Positions 51,400 through 62,561 of a stretch of 64,000 bases of DNA are shown here, piece after piece. Position 1 is the stretch's first letter, and the number at the start of each line of letters is the position of its first letter. Location: assembly GCA_028023455.1 (NCBI GenBank), contig JAQFVV010006215.1, positions 4,261,230-4,325,229 of the forward strand, in the 5' to 3' direction. Origin of the DNA: Epiperipatus broadwayi. Lineage: Eukaryota; Onychophora; Udeonychophora; Euonychophora; Peripatidae. A program made the translations under genes and the position numbers. The notes below the pieces were generated by a model. The model was not told where the DNA came from. It searched no databases and saw only the letters and a program-made list of their open reading frames with translations.

Positions 51400-53300
51400 T
51401 TCAGATATGAGTTCAAAAAATGTTCATTTACGAGTACAGAAAAAAAAGGGGCCAGGGAAAGAAAAAAACCCAGCATCATTCATAAAATCATTACTAATCA
51501 TTTGTCACCTCTCAAAAAAAAAGTTATGCATGAACCATCAGCATAATGCTCTAAAATAATGCATGAACTACATAACGATCTATCTGATGGTGATAGTGGA
51601 AAAAGGGATTTCAGAGATAATAGAAGATGCACCAATCACAGTAATATTCTGGACATTGTAGGAAGGAAACAAATTAAGTGTTTATTATCTAGTGTTTATT
51701 TGGATGAACACAGAATAGACAGTATGGATGATATAGAATCTGATATTTAGTCAAAATCCAAGTTATCATGAAATAGAGATTGTGAATGAAAAACTAACTA
51801 GTGATAACCTAAATGATCTCAGACTATGGCATGAAAAATTAGACATTGACTAATAGAATGCTTGTTGAAGAAGGACTTATACAAATAAATATTTTTAATT
51901 TTCTTAGAAATGCCATAGATAAAAAAATTTCACGTAATAATTATTTGCCCATGTTGAAAAAGGATAAAACATGCCATGACAATGATTAATCTATTTGGTT
52001 AGTAAAGACAATATAAATTTTATGGCAAAATATTTGTTACATCAAAAATAAAATTAACAAATACAAAACATTTTTGTAACAAATATCATATGACATATAC
52101 CCTGTTTAAACATGAAATTATCTTACAGCATTTGAAATATCACAGAAAAGATAGAATTGACAAATAATATGACTAAAGAAATTATAATAAATCAATCATA
52201 ACAAGAATTACTTACTGCTGAAAAAAAGATTGCATACTATCGTCAAAAAAATTGTAGCCATAATACAATATCTAACAAAATAAGGACTTACTTAATACAT
52301 CAAATGAATTATATGTTTCTGGAAATGTTCTGAAAACAGTAGAAAATATATAAAAAAATGAAAATATTATAGATGAACAAGTTAAACTAATTCATCATTC
52401 TAAAACAGAGGATACAAGCATTATTCCTTATTTTGGAAATAAAATTCAAAACGAAATAATAAATATTTTGGTGACAGAAGGAAGAAAATTCATTTTAGAA
52501 ATTAAAGAAGAGCAAATATTTCACTAATAGTAGATTGAATCTTGGACATAAGGCATACAGAACAATTAACTGTGGTTCTTAGGAAAGTGGATGTGGAAAA
52601 AACATTTTTTTTCATTCCATCATAATTATTTTATTGCAGGAGAAAGTTTACTTAATGTTTTGGTAAATAAGTTATAGACACTTAGATATAAATAACTTAT
52701 GAAGACAAGATTATGTTAAAGAATCAAATAAGAGAAAGAGTAAACGTTTGTTTCTTGCATAATGCATGATTTAATTTAATCATTAGTGAGGCTTGCAAAG
52801 TAGCAAATGAAACTGTCAATTTATTTAGAATTATTCAAGAAGTATATATTTCTCAACTACATATTATTAGAGCATTTTAAAAACTATGTTCCCTACTTAT
52901 TATTGCAATCCATATATCAAACTCATGGGAAAGTAGAATTGAATAATTGAAACCAGTTAAATTTTATTTAAGGGAGGTATATAATGCACTATTTAATTTA
53001 TAAAATGATGAATCAAGAGATGTAAATACAAAATATTAAGTGCATTCTTTGCATCTAAAATTAATCCTTTCAAATTTATTTGTTCTACCATCATTTGTCA
53101 TTAAATTCTTTTGAAAATTAATGTAATAAGTAAATATCTTCAAAATTATCAAATTCTTGCAAGAGTAGAAATATGGAAGGTTTTGAAAATATATATCAAA
53201 AATTTGTGTAAAACCATCAAGACATCACATGATCACCATTTGCTATGCTTACACAAGCTGTTATTAGCAGGAGCAAACTCTCCATACAGTAGTGCTACCC
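51400..53300 (+). pseudogene. Decayed hAT-superfamily transposase (ZMYM1-like, DUF4371 type)
   Basis: Fragments of one protein are readable in the plus direction across several frames. MLVEEGLIQINIF and NNYLPMLKKDKTCHDND (about 51858-51990) resemble the zinc-finger N-terminal part. NKIQNEIINILVTEGRKF followed by EIKEEQIF (52366-52526) and RHTEQLTVVLRKVDVE (52551-52598) match the start of the DUF4371 catalytic region, which usually reads D-TPDISH-EQL--VLRYVD. WESRIE, LKPVKFYLREVYNALFNL and DESRDVNTKY (52926-53026) match the conserved WESRIEALKPL region. In-frame stops and frameshifts occur every 30-60 codons, so it is inactive. The short open frames at 51377-51750 may be its N-terminus but match less clearly. 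It lies in an intron of the minus-strand gene. Confidence 0.72.
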
Positions 53301-54135
53301 AATACAAGCCTTAGTAATCAATGGGTATAGGAATTTGTGCATAAAATCCACATCTAGCGCCTCCTCATCCATTATCTCCAGACTTGTTTCTAACTGGTGG
53401 TTTTCATCAATGAGGAATTGAACTGAAAACATTAACATGCTTTCATCATGAATTCCTAGTTTTATAGTTAACTAAATAGGTAAAAGGTGGCTACAGGAGG
53501 ATTGCATTAGATACTTAGATCTAGGTGCAGTGCACTCACATCCAAAGCTCCTCACAGATGAAGGCCACAATCTAGAAACTAATCTGGGGCATTTGTATAA
53601 GTAGACACTAGATGGTGTTTTTATGCATGTCTCCCTGCATCCATTGACTACCAAAGCTTGCAGTGGGTGGCATTACTGTATGGGGAATTTGATACTGCTA
53701 CTAACAGCTTGTGTAAGCATAGAAAATGCCAATGAATGTGATGTTTTGGTGGTCTTATACCATTCCTGCCTATGGTATGATCATGACTGTGGTTTTTGTT
53801 AAACCAAGGAGACCAAAATGTATAAATACTGAACTGGATTTAGATCTATATGACTGTCCAATTGAATGAGCTTGGATTGAAAACATTAATGTGTTTTTCA
53901 TCTGCTTTATAGTTAAGTAAATAGGTAAAACATGACTGCTGGAGGGTTGCATTAGATTCTTAGATTTAGGTGCAGTGTTCTCAGATTCATAGCTCCTCAC
54001 TGATGAAAGCCACAAGATAGAAACTAGTCTGAAGATATTGGATGAGTAGGTACTAGATGAAAATTTTATGCACAAGCCTTCATGCATCCATTTATTACTA
54101 AGGCTTACACTGGATGGCACTACTGTGCGAAGAGT
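53215..54135. mobile_element. Foldback family 2 copy, rearranged (one left-type arm and two right-type arms)
   Basis: 53222-53400 carries the left-type arm (ATCACATGATCACC, CTTACACAAGCTG, CTCCATACAGTAGTGC, CATCTAGCGCC). 53430-53745 and 53800-54135 are two successive right-type arms in direct orientation, each with TTATAGTTAA.TAAATAGGTAAA, GGTGCAGTG.(C/T)TCA and CTCCTCAC.GATGAA.GCCACAA. The short minus-strand frames across it are shadows of the repeat. Confidence 0.75.
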
Positions 54136-54139
54136 TTGC

Positions 54140-56650
54140 TATCACAAAAATTTAAGCAATGAAGAATCTTCTAATATACTAATTTCATCTGCTGAAGAAT
54201 TTTCTAGTGTTAATTTTAATTGTCTTTTCCCAAGGGGTGACAGTTTGTCAATGTAAAATCAAAAAACAATTTCATTATGAAAATAAATAAAAGAGATTGC
54301 ATGATCCAAAGGCAATTTTAAGACCATTTTCATTACATTTGATTAGATACAGTTCTTATTTCCATTAAGGAAAAATTCATTCTTCTAAGAAATCACAGTG
54401 ATGCTTAGTTTTACTGAGAAATCAATACTTATAAAATGTTGCAATTAATTGATTTAAAACTTATTGATCATGAACTAAATATTAATAGGGCAGAATTATT
54501 TAAGAAATTAAATCCCTAAAATTGTATATAATAAAAAACATGTTACCACTTGATTTACTTCCCTATTTGACTTCTAATAATTTAATGCCTTTTTTTAATG
54601 TTTTAATTGCATTAAGACTATTTTTAGCATTAGTCAAAAATTATCAAAAAATGTTCAATAACAACAATGTTACAAAAAAAATTGTAAAATTTAGCTTTCA
54701 TTGCAACTGAATTTGAAGTTGGAGATTCATTATGACCATTGCCAATACTACTAATCAGGATACTGAGAGTGAGCTTCTGGCTTATATAGATTATATTTGA
54801 TGTTTCCACAGGTAGAAACACAATATTTAAATCACTTAAATTCTTAGAATTTATCATGTCTTTAAGATTTGCAACTTTTATGTTTGAACTTAAAAAACTA
54901 TTTATTTTTCTTTAAGACTTTTTTACTACTTGGTTTAAAGAGTTTAAGACTTTCCATTTTAATATCAAAATGCAATTGTATTTTAAACCCTTATAATCAT
55001 TACAAGTATTAAATATGTTTAACACAGTTCTAACAGTATTGTTATCAGACAAAATGAAATGAGTTTTATTTAGAATTGAGTAATTTTAAATGATTGGGTT
55101 AATGCTTATTGCAAATTCAATTCTTGCATTAAAATGTTCTATCATTATTTTATATCAATTAGTTTTGAATTTTACATTTTAAGAATGTGTGAAAAGTTCA
55201 AAATGTTGAGATACTGGAAGAGAATGTAGGTGGCAAGAAATAGCAAACTGCCTTTTACAACAACCAAATGTTTGTAAATAAGTCAATTATTTTATATAGC
55301 GCGATACAAAAGCGTTTGGGTTCGAAAAGATAGATGGCCATTCTATCTTTTCCAAAGACTTTATCATGTGGTTGTTGAAGTGTTAGTATTCATTCATTTT
55401 ATATTTAAAATCTAAAGCGCATGTGTAACAACCAAATGTTATAACTTGATCACCTTACCTCTTGTCAAGTCACCTGGATCTATTTTGGAACAAAGACCTT
55501 AACATACATAATTCAAATTTTTTTTTTTATTTTCTTACCTATAAGACTGTAAATTATATATATAATCTTAAATACAAGCAGGACTTTTTTTAATAATAAA
55601 AAAAAAAAGATGCCGGAATTCAAATATTATTTAAATGAAATTTAAAGCAGCTTTTCCAATGCTATGAAGCAAATAAAAACATTAAACAAAATTTATCATA
55701 TTTTTTTTTATTTTAGACATGTCAAATCTAAAGTTAAATAAACAAATACAAATATACAACTGATAACTAAATGAAAAATGAAATTGTAAAACTTTATAAA
55801 ATTGAATAAAAATTTATACTGATTTCCAAAGTTTTGTCCAATTCTTGCCTGACAAATCGTCTCGATTCATTTTCTTAGTGTTAGTGTCTATGGTTGAATG
55901 ATGTTCCCTGCTTGAGATGATTATGAAACATCACCTTGCACCAATATTTCCAAATTTTCTGGCGTCATTTTGGACTTTTTATTAGTAGGGCCGACAGTCG
56001 AGAAGTAAGTAGAAATGTTTTTCATTTTTAAACTTACACTAAAAAATAAAAATAACGGCATTTACGTAAAAATAAAGAAATTAAATATCCCAAACATTGT
56101 CAATCGCTATGCAGTCACTCATAAATGTCAGACGTTATTGGCTGCACATGCATAGCTGTAATCAGGCGTTGACCACAAGTGACCAATGGGGACGTGGATG
56201 AGTTCACTTTTCACTCAATGAGAGCGTCAATTTCAAATCCATCCATATTTAATCGGATTCATAAAGCACCATATTTTTTTATTTGTTTGAATTATATAAA
56301 TATGGATTATAATTATGTACGTGCGTTACTGTTTCATCTAATTATGTTTGAAACATTAAAAATAAACAAAAAAAAGTGCCAGAATGCTGTTCCACCACAT
56401 TACATGACAAAAAAAAAGCCCTGAAGACAAGTATAGATGTCCTGTAAAAAAATATTTATATATAATAATGCATTATTTTATAATATCTTCCTCTATATGT
56501 GTCAGTTTTCCCTCATATTTATTTTTCTTTTTCTTTAAACTTTGAGTTAAACCATTCCTTCCTATTTATCACTATTATTATTATTATTATTATCACCAAT
56601 AATAATAGTAGCAACAACAATAACAATAACTAATAATAATATGTTAAACC
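54140..56650. other. Intronic sequence; one higher-complexity tract near 55.8-56.2 kb
   Basis: Mostly A+T-rich. At 55190-55450 and 55830-56220 complexity rises. On the minus strand of the latter, ATGACGCCAGAAAATTTGGA and GGAACATCATTCAACCATAG could be decayed coding sequence. ACAGTCGAGAAGTAAGTAG near 55995 contains a donor-like GTAAGT on the plus strand. No family could be named. Confidence 0.3.
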
Positions 56651-56820
56651 ACTAAACATCACATGATCACTATCTCATACTAGCACATAATTGTTATTAA
56701 ACAATTCAAAACAAAGCAAAACTTTCCATATAGTAGTGGCATCCATTGATTGCTCTTGTTAGCACAAGATGGCACTACTATATGGAGAGTTTTGCTTTGT
56801 TTTGAATTGTTTAATAATAA
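56650..56820. mobile_element. Short foldback related to family 2
   Basis: 56692-56750 and 56765-56819 are inverted copies (TTATTAAACAATTCAAAACA with its complement; ATATAGTAGTGGCATC with GATGGCACTACTATAT). ATCACATGATCAC at 56660 is the family-2 end motif. It abuts the family-1 copy that starts at 56826. Confidence 0.7.
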
Positions 56821-56825
56821 TATGT

Positions 56826-57176
56826 AAATAGAGGGATTTGAATTCAGGATTTTTCATTCTATTCATCCTCCACTCTATCTCAAGCAACGGATACACGTGA
56901 CCACACACATGCGAAAAAGATACATGATCCTCAATATACATATATCATCAGAACCAGCACTCATCAGTTGGGCCAAATCATAATCTCCCATACATATATA
57001 TATAATTAGTGCTCGGTTTATATTAAGATAGCGATTTATTCAAATTTTAATGGACAGGCTTCAATCTTTTTATCTTTCCAACAATTCAAACATCCATTTC
57101 ATTGAAAAACTGATGAGGGAACAGTCAAAGCCCTTGTTGGATTTGATATTATAGTCATACTCATATTAATAAAGCT
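56826..57176. mobile_element. Foldback family 1, single left arm plus interior
   Basis: Starts ATAGAGGGATTTGAATTCAGG, then CCACTCTATCTCAAGCAAC, GATACACGTGACCACACAC, the hammerhead block, ACAGGCTTCAATC, CAAAGCCCTTGTTGGATTTG and GTCATACTCATATTAA. No right arm is present. It ends within 200 bp of exon A of the Spaetzle-like gene. Confidence 0.78.
56924..56981 (-). ncRNA. Degenerate hammerhead-like motif
   Basis: The minus-strand core CTGATGA and the 5' half of stem II (GTGCT) are intact, but GAAA has become GATA and stem II no longer closes. Stem I ATGATT/GATCAT still pairs with one G-U. Confidence 0.45.
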
Positions 57177-57362
57177 CTTATCATGATAGATACTTGAATT
57201 AACATTGGAAAAAAATGTTTTTATAATATGAGTTTTATTTAATACCACTCTTAGAACATTAAAAATGTTAAATGCTCTACAAATCATTATAAAAAAATCA
57301 CTACTTAGAATTTGCTTTTATATTTAAAATTTACATAGGATCTAATAAAATAAAATACTTAC

Positions 57363-57485
57363 ACCGTTTCCAGTATCCTTGGCTCTATGGGAGATTTATG
57401 ACGGTACATGTTTTTAAAATCAGAATGGCCGTACATTCGCTGTAAAAGGTCTTGATTTTCTTCTATGTAATACTGCATTTCTTTC
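57363..57485 (-). CDS. Spaetzle-family ligand, upstream coding exon (exon A), pro-region
   Basis: A 123-bp exon after TTTTTAG (acceptor AG at 57487-57486) and before GTAAGT (from 57362). It gives one base, 40 codons and two bases, which join exon B in frame. The peptide reads KEMQYYIEENQDLL, QRMYGHSDFKNMYRHK and SPIEPRILET. It has no cysteine and is charged, as expected of a Spaetzle prodomain just before the knot. The arginine in IEPR, 9 residues before the first knot cysteine, would suit cleavage by a trypsin-like protease; this is inference. The alternative donor two bases earlier (GTGTAAGT) would break the frame. The preceding exon was not found in 57.5-64 kb; it may lie beyond the right edge. 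Confidence 0.75.
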
Positions 57486-57979
57486 CTAAAAATGTTTTTA
57501 AAAAATTAGTTTCTATAAACTATAAATATTTATCTTTAAAACAAAAAAAAAAATTAAAATTATTAGCATACAATCAAATGGTTTTAAAAAACAAAAGAAT
57601 TTCTCATAGAACAAAAAAGATCAGATTATGGCAAAATTTTAAAATATCTCTCACGTAGAAATGAAAAAAAAAAATTCAAACAAAAGCAGATAATGGTTCT
57701 GATCTTTAAAAGGTTGTTGTAAAATCAAATACAGGTAATAATTTAATAGCAAAAATCGCTTTACTACGTAGTCCTTGTTTTTTTATAATCAAAATTTTGA
57801 CCAATTATAGACAAGTCTAGTTATAAACAATAGTTGAGAAAAGAGACTGAATAAGAATCTCCACAATATAAGAAAATATATTTCTTCTCTTGTTAAGTTG
57901 AATAGTCTTTTTTAAAAAATTCTGTAGTACATAAAGCATATTTTTCTAGTCTTTTATTATTTTACCACTACCAAAAATA
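57486..57979. other. Intron upstream of exon A; nothing recognised
   Basis: A+T-rich intronic DNA. The plus-strand frame 57452-57658 overlaps exon A on the opposite strand and is lysine-rich noise. Confidence 0.4.
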
Positions 57980-57988
57980 TAAATGATT

Positions 57989-58103
57989 GTCAAGCGTTAT
58001 TAGTCGAGAGGTTAGCGCAGCCGCCTTGCAAGCAAGCAGTTGGTTGCAGACGGTTGTTGCGGGTTCACCTCCCGGCTGAAGCTATGACATATGAAAAAAA
58101 ATG
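57989..58103 (+). mobile_element. tRNA-derived SINE, subfamily A
   Basis: GTCAAGCGTTATTAGTCGAG at the start, TTGCAAGCAAGCAGTTGGTT loop, then CAGACGGTTGTTGCGGGTTC and ACCTCCCGGCTGAAGCTATG, and poly-A. The flanks TAAATGATT (57980-57988 and 58104-58112) form the target-site duplication. Both boxes carry mutations. Confidence 0.85.
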
Positions 58104-58361
58104 TAAATGATTTATATCTAAAAATGTAAAGTGAAGGTAAATGCAGTTGATTTTTGATTAAAGGTATTTATATCTTAGTAATCTTTTGAGCTGATACATT
58201 TACTCGATTCATTCACACAGTTCTACGACAAACAAAATAAAATTTCATTAATCTTTTGATTATGAAATATATTAATTTAATCGTTTGTGAAAATGATGTT
58301 TTAATGATAAATTTTAAAAAAATTATGATAATCTTGTCATTAATCTATATATTTTGTATTA

Positions 58362-58790
58362 TTATAAGGGACTTGAACTCAGACTTTCAAGCTTCCTACA
58401 GTTATCCAATCCATCTTATACAACTGATACACATGACCACATAATGTGAAAAAGATAAATGATCTCCAATATATGTATTCCGTGCTGAACTAGCACTCAT
58501 CACTTGGTCCAGATCACCATCTCACACATATATACAATCAGTGCTCAATTTATATTAAGATGGCAAAATCTTCAAATGGAAAAGCTTCAATCTGTCTCTA
58601 CTCTCCAACAGTCTTCCACATCATTGAAAATCTGAGGATAGAATACTCAAAGCCCTTGCTGATGCCAATATTATTGTCATACCCATGTTGACCTTAAGTC
58701 AGTCTGACCCCTCACACTTAGGACCTTAATATGCCCATTTATTTATAGAGAAGAGGGATGGGCAGAATACAGGCTGAATATATAATATTT
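58362..58790. mobile_element. Foldback family 1, left arm plus interior
   Basis: Begins ATAAGGGACTTGAACTCAGA, then CTTTCAAGC, CAATCCATCTTATACAACTG, ACACATGACCACATAATG, the hammerhead block, AAGCTTCAATC, CTCAAAGCCCTTGCTG, GTCATACCCATG and GTCAGTCTGACCCCTCACA. The same order of interior landmarks follows the left arm at 40.2 kb. No right arm. Confidence 0.75.
58460..58516 (-). ncRNA. Degenerate hammerhead-like motif
   Basis: Stem I (TGATCT/AGATCA, CCAA/UUGG) and stem II (GTGCT/AGCAC, fully paired) are intact on the minus strand, but the first core base is G instead of C (GTGATGA) and GAAA has become GGAA. Confidence 0.5.
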
Positions 58791-58932
58791 AAATACATGT
58801 ATATTTTCTATACTAATCTTAATGTAATTATAAGGGACTTGATCTCAGACTTTTAAGCTCTCTAAAGCCACAGCTATCCAATCCATCTTATACAGATGAT
58901 ACACATGACCACATATATGTGAAAAAAGTAAA

Positions 58933-58989
58933 TGATCTCCAATATATGTATTTTGTGTTGAACCGGTATTCATCAGTTGGTCCAGATCA
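58933..58989 (-). ncRNA. Degenerate hammerhead-like motif, left arm
   Basis: CTGATGA is intact, but stem II is disrupted and GAAA has become ACAAAA. Stem I pairs fully (TGATCT/AGATCA and CCAA/UUGG). Confidence 0.45.
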
Positions 58990-59041
58990 CCATTTACCAC
59001 ACATAAACTGAACACTGATTGTATATATGTGTAGGAGATGG

Positions 59042-59098
59042 TGATCTGAACCAATTGATAAGTGCTAGTTTAGCATGAAATACGTATATTGGAGATCA
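59042..59098 (+). ncRNA. Hammerhead-like motif, right arm, mutated core
   Basis: Stem I, stem II (GTGCT/AGCAT), GAAA, the AUACGUAU stem III and A17 are all present, but the core reads TTGATAA (first and sixth bases changed). Structure kept, catalytic core lost. Confidence 0.5.
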
Positions 59099-59199
59099 TT
59101 TATCTTTTTACATGTATGAGGTCATGTGTATCAGTTGTATATAGCTGTAGGGAGTTTTAATGTCTGAATTCAGGTTCCTTATAATTACATTAAGTTTAG

Positions 59200-59685
59200 C
59201 ATAGAAAAGATACTTGTATTTAAATATTATATTTTGTATTATGTAAAAAAATGTTATGTTGTTGCTGGTTTTTAAATTTTTCCTTTCTGTTTTTTTTTTC
59301 CGTTATAAATGATACAATTAATACTGAAAGATGTGAAATGTGGCTTCATTCCTATATTTAAAATAAAAGACAAAACAATAATTATCTAATTTTAATATAT
59401 TAACTGCTAATCATCAGATTATGAGAAACCAATAAGTGAAAATAAATTGTGCTAAGATTATCTGTAATAAAAAGTTCTCATTTTTGCTTTAATCTACATC
59501 AAAAATGATAAGGAAATCACATAATACCATAAGTTTCAGCTTCCAGAAGAAAACTGACTTTTTCAGAAGCTACCAGAGTCATTTGATTTATAAACTACTT
59601 ATGGCTAATTAATCTGAAGCTGTCTTAGACACTACCAATTAATATAATCATTCAAATTAATATGACTTCTTTATAATTAAATTTA
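59200..59685. other. A+T-rich sequence, nothing recognised
   Basis: No gene or clear repeat on either strand. Confidence 0.35.
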
Positions 59686-59689
59686 TTAA

Positions 59690-60070
59690 AATATCACATG
59701 ATCATCATTTCTAATGCTTGCATAAGCTCTCAGAATAATAACAAACTCCCCATATAGTAATCATCACCAAGTGCAACCCTTAGTACTCAACAGATGCAAG
59801 AAGATGTGTGCATAAAGTTCCTATCTATGCCTTCTCATCCAATATCTCCAGGTTAGTTTCTACCTTGTGGTATAAATCAATGAGGAGTTTTGGTTCTAGG
59901 TGCAGTGCTCTCAGATTTAGAGCTCTTCACTGATGAAAATCAAAAGCTAGAAACTAGTCTGGGAATATTGAATGAGTAGGCACTAGATAGAAATTTTATG
60001 CACAAACATTCTTGCATTTATTCATTACTAAAACTTGCACTAGATGTCACTATTGTATGGAGAATTTGCA
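59690..60070. mobile_element. Foldback family 2, partial copy
   Basis: A left-type arm (ATCACATGATCATC, GCTTGCATAAGCTC, CTCCCCATATAGTA, CATCCAATATCTCCAG) is followed by a shorter right-type arm (GGTGCAGTGCTCTCAG, CTCTTCACTGATGAAAAT, CTAGAAACTAGTCTGGGAAT, TGCACTAGATGTCACTATTG). Confidence 0.7.
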
Positions 60071-61039
60071 GAAAGCAGAAAGGGTACAAATAATGAAGTT
60101 GTGGAAGACTAAATATGAACAAAGTGATTATGCAGAAAGTGGCTTATTGGTTTTTATGCTGGGTTTGGGAACAGATAAGGGTTTTTTAGATACAAATGCC
60201 ATGGAGTTGACAAAGATTATGTTGTGGAAATGGGGTGAAGCATGATAAAGAAGAATATGGGAAAACTTGAGGTAGGGAATGGAAAGGGAAGTCAAGTGGC
60301 TAACAGGTTTCTTTGGACATAATTGCTGAGAGATTCCTGACTCCGTATAAGGAGAAGTCACAGTGCATCACATCACATTAATTGCTGTGTGAAATTAAAT
60401 TTAACAAATATACAAAAAAAATATGCAGCAGACTGTTCTGCTAAAATTTTATATATTCACTTACATAACTCTTTTTAAGAAGGGACTTATCCACCAGTAT
60501 CAAGAAATTTTAAAAATCTTTTAATTTTCTCGATACAAATCTATTGTACTAATCATTCAACTAGTCGACAGAGAAAATTTGTTCGTCTTCCAAATGCAAG
60601 ATACCCAATAACAAAGCAAGACTGTATAACCAAATTATTCTGTGTTCGAATATGCAGATAAATTACTATCTTGGATTGGAAAGAATCATAATAACAGTTC
60701 TCTGAAACATTAAAAAAGTATTTCTAAACTATGAATCTTTACTGTTAATAAAAATGAATAAGCGGTGCATTCTTAAGCATTCTATTCGGCATATAGTTTA
60801 ATCATTATTATATTTATCTGAAGTGGATGGTGTCAACGTTGTGAATAGAGCGCGTTTGATAATGGTTAATAAACATGTAACAATTTAATCTGATTTTATG
60901 TAAATAAAGAGATTCATTACTGTTACCAGCATTTAATCTAATATTAATAATTAACTTGCATATAAAGTGTATAATATATTAATTAATATTTAGATTGCCT
61001 TTTATAGCATTTAATACATAGTACAATAAAAGCAGGACA
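60071..61039. other. Unassigned; possible decayed coding patch near 60.0-60.3 kb
   Basis: The plus-strand frame 60012-60245 has more even composition than most short frames here (KLWKTKYEQSDYAESGLL, LGLGTDKGFLDTNAMELTK), but I recognise no family and no splice signals support it. The rest is A+T-rich with no features. Confidence 0.25.
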
Positions 61040-61055
61040 AATAGTTTATATATTT

Positions 61056-61160
61056 GTCTTGCATTGGTGGTCGAGAGGTCAGCGCGACTGCCTTGCACTT
61101 GCAGGCAGTTGCCCGGGTTTCGGGTTCGCGTCCCGGCCGATGCTATGGCATTTAAAAAAA
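61056..61160 (+). mobile_element. tRNA-derived SINE, subfamily B
   Basis: GCATTGGTGGTCGAGAGGTC (A-box), TTGCACTTGCAGG loop with a small duplication, GTTGCCCGGGTTTCGGGTTC then GCGTCCCGGCCGATGCTATG, and poly-A. The target-site duplication is AATAGTTTATATATTT at 61040-61055 and AATAGTTTATGTATTT at 61161-61176 (one mismatch). Confidence 0.87.
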
Positions 61161-61366
61161 AATAGTTTATGTATTTTTATGGATGTACTTATTTTATGAA
61201 TACATCAATAAAACTAGCTGGCTGCATTAATTTTGAAATTTTTGAAATTCCTAAAAGATTACATATTTCATTCAGCTTTCTTTCATTCTTACTTTTGTTT
61301 GGGGATCGGGGAGGGGGGTAGCTGCAGGATGACTAGTATGTTTATTTCTTTTAGTAAAAATTGATT

Positions 61367-61515
61367 AATATAGGGGATTTGAACACCGACTTTCAAGCTC
61401 CCTTCAACCATCCACTTTATCTCATGCAACCGATACACATGACCAAACACATGTGTATGAGATAAAGTGAATGGCTAAAGAAAGCTTGAAAGTCTGTGTT
61501 CAAATCCCCTATATT
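61367..61515. mobile_element. Miniature foldback, family 1 ends only (149 bp)
   Basis: Inverted arms of ~70 bp with termini AATATAGGGG, GATTTGAACACCGACTTTCA, and CACTTTATCTCATGCAACCG inside. The centre is CACATGACCAAACACATGTG. It keeps only the outermost part of family 1 and lacks the hammerhead block, so it is an internally deleted derivative. It confirms the family termini seen at 5836-6377. Confidence 0.85.
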
Positions 61516-62124
61516 ACATCCAGACTCCAAGTATATAAAATATACTTGTATTTAATATATTAAAAATTGATTAGTAAATGTTTTGTTATTAATAATGATT
61601 AGAAAAAAGATCAATAATACTGTATATGGCAAAATAATCCCTGATCAAAAAATGAAGTTTAGATGCACACAACTTCGCTTTGTTTACAAATTGTAGAATT
61701 TTATTTTATACCCTTGGATTGATTGCTGTAATTCCCATGTTACTGTGATGTATTTTAGCTTATTTTAAAGCTTAAAATGTACCGTAAGATGCTGCACTCT
61801 CTTGAGTTATTTTACAACTAAAAAAATCTATAAATGTAGGCGTTCTAAGTTTGAACAAAGAGAGAAGCCACATCTTTGTAAATTCTGATTGGCTGCTTTG
61901 ATTTTTGCCAAACGAAACTAATTTTCATCTCTCCAACTTCTGTTTTGACTTTGAAAACTAAAATTAATATCTTCGAATGTTTTTTTTTTATTATTTTTCT
62001 TACATATTATGAATTATTTTCATAAAATATACTGAAAATATAGTTATTTTAGAAAAATAGTAAGATTCTAGTAAAAAATTGTATATGTTGTTTTTAAATT
62101 CCCCGCTATAAAATATTTTTGTAA
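61516..62124. other. A+T-rich sequence with a more complex patch at 61660-61980
   Basis: The patch contains GCACTCTCTTGAGTTATTTT (about 61794) and CTGATTGGCTGCTTTGATTT (about 61887), which resemble phrases inside the repeat at 62.1-62.7 kb (GCACTCTCTCAG, TGATTGGCTGG). It may be a diverged relative. Confidence 0.3.
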
Positions 62125-62130
62125 TAAAAA

Positions 62131-62452
62131 ATAATATTTATTTTATAGAGAGCAGATGGTATTGAAATTAAACTGAGAGAGTGCAAACCTTTCAAGCGCT
62201 TCTGACTATCACCAGCCAATCAGATCAAGCACTGAGACAGATTCACGCTTTCAGATCTAAGTACTTTAGACTGGCTTGGATATATAGAAAGACAAGTAAA
62301 GAGGAAGGTGGAACCACCTTTTTTTTGTTAAATTCTCTGTCTCAGTGCTTGATCTGATTGGATGGTGATAGTCAGAAGCGCTTGAGAGGTTTGCACTCTC
62401 TCAGTTTAATTTCAATACCGTCTGCGCTTTATAAAATAAATATTATTTACAT
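62131..62452. mobile_element. MITE-like inverted repeat, ~115-bp arms
   Basis: Left arm 62131-62243 (ATTTATTTTATAGAGAGCAG, GGTATTGAAATTAAACTGAG, AGCGCTTCTGACTATCACC, AATCAGATCAAGCACTGAG) and right arm 62337-62452 are reverse complements at over 90% identity. The ~93-bp centre contains CACGCTTTCAGATCTAAGTA and GGTGGAACCACC, itself a small palindrome. No coding frame. Confidence 0.82.
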
Positions 62453-62561
62453 ACGTTGCTGCAAGTTATAACATCGAAAAACTACTGCATAGTAAATCGA
62501 AAGATTTCACACTGTATGTTTGTGATTTGAACTCAGTGTGTTGAGTGTGAAGATATTTAAG

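Larger units (their letters stand above)
58833..59196. mobile_element. Foldback family 1, compact copy with short centre
   Basis: The left arm (about 58833-59005) and right arm (about 59015-59196) are inverted, with ends AATTATAAGGGACTTGA / CAGGTTCCTTATAATT and shared GATACACATGACC, hammerhead block and CACACATA / TATGTGTAGG. Unlike the 5.8-kb copy, it has almost no centre, so the two arms nearly meet. Confidence 0.82.

Noticed and set aside
60462-60640. Possible upstream exon of the Spaetzle-like gene ending at a GTAAGT on the minus strand
   Set aside because: All frames close with stops near the donor and there is no signal peptide or phase match to exon A.
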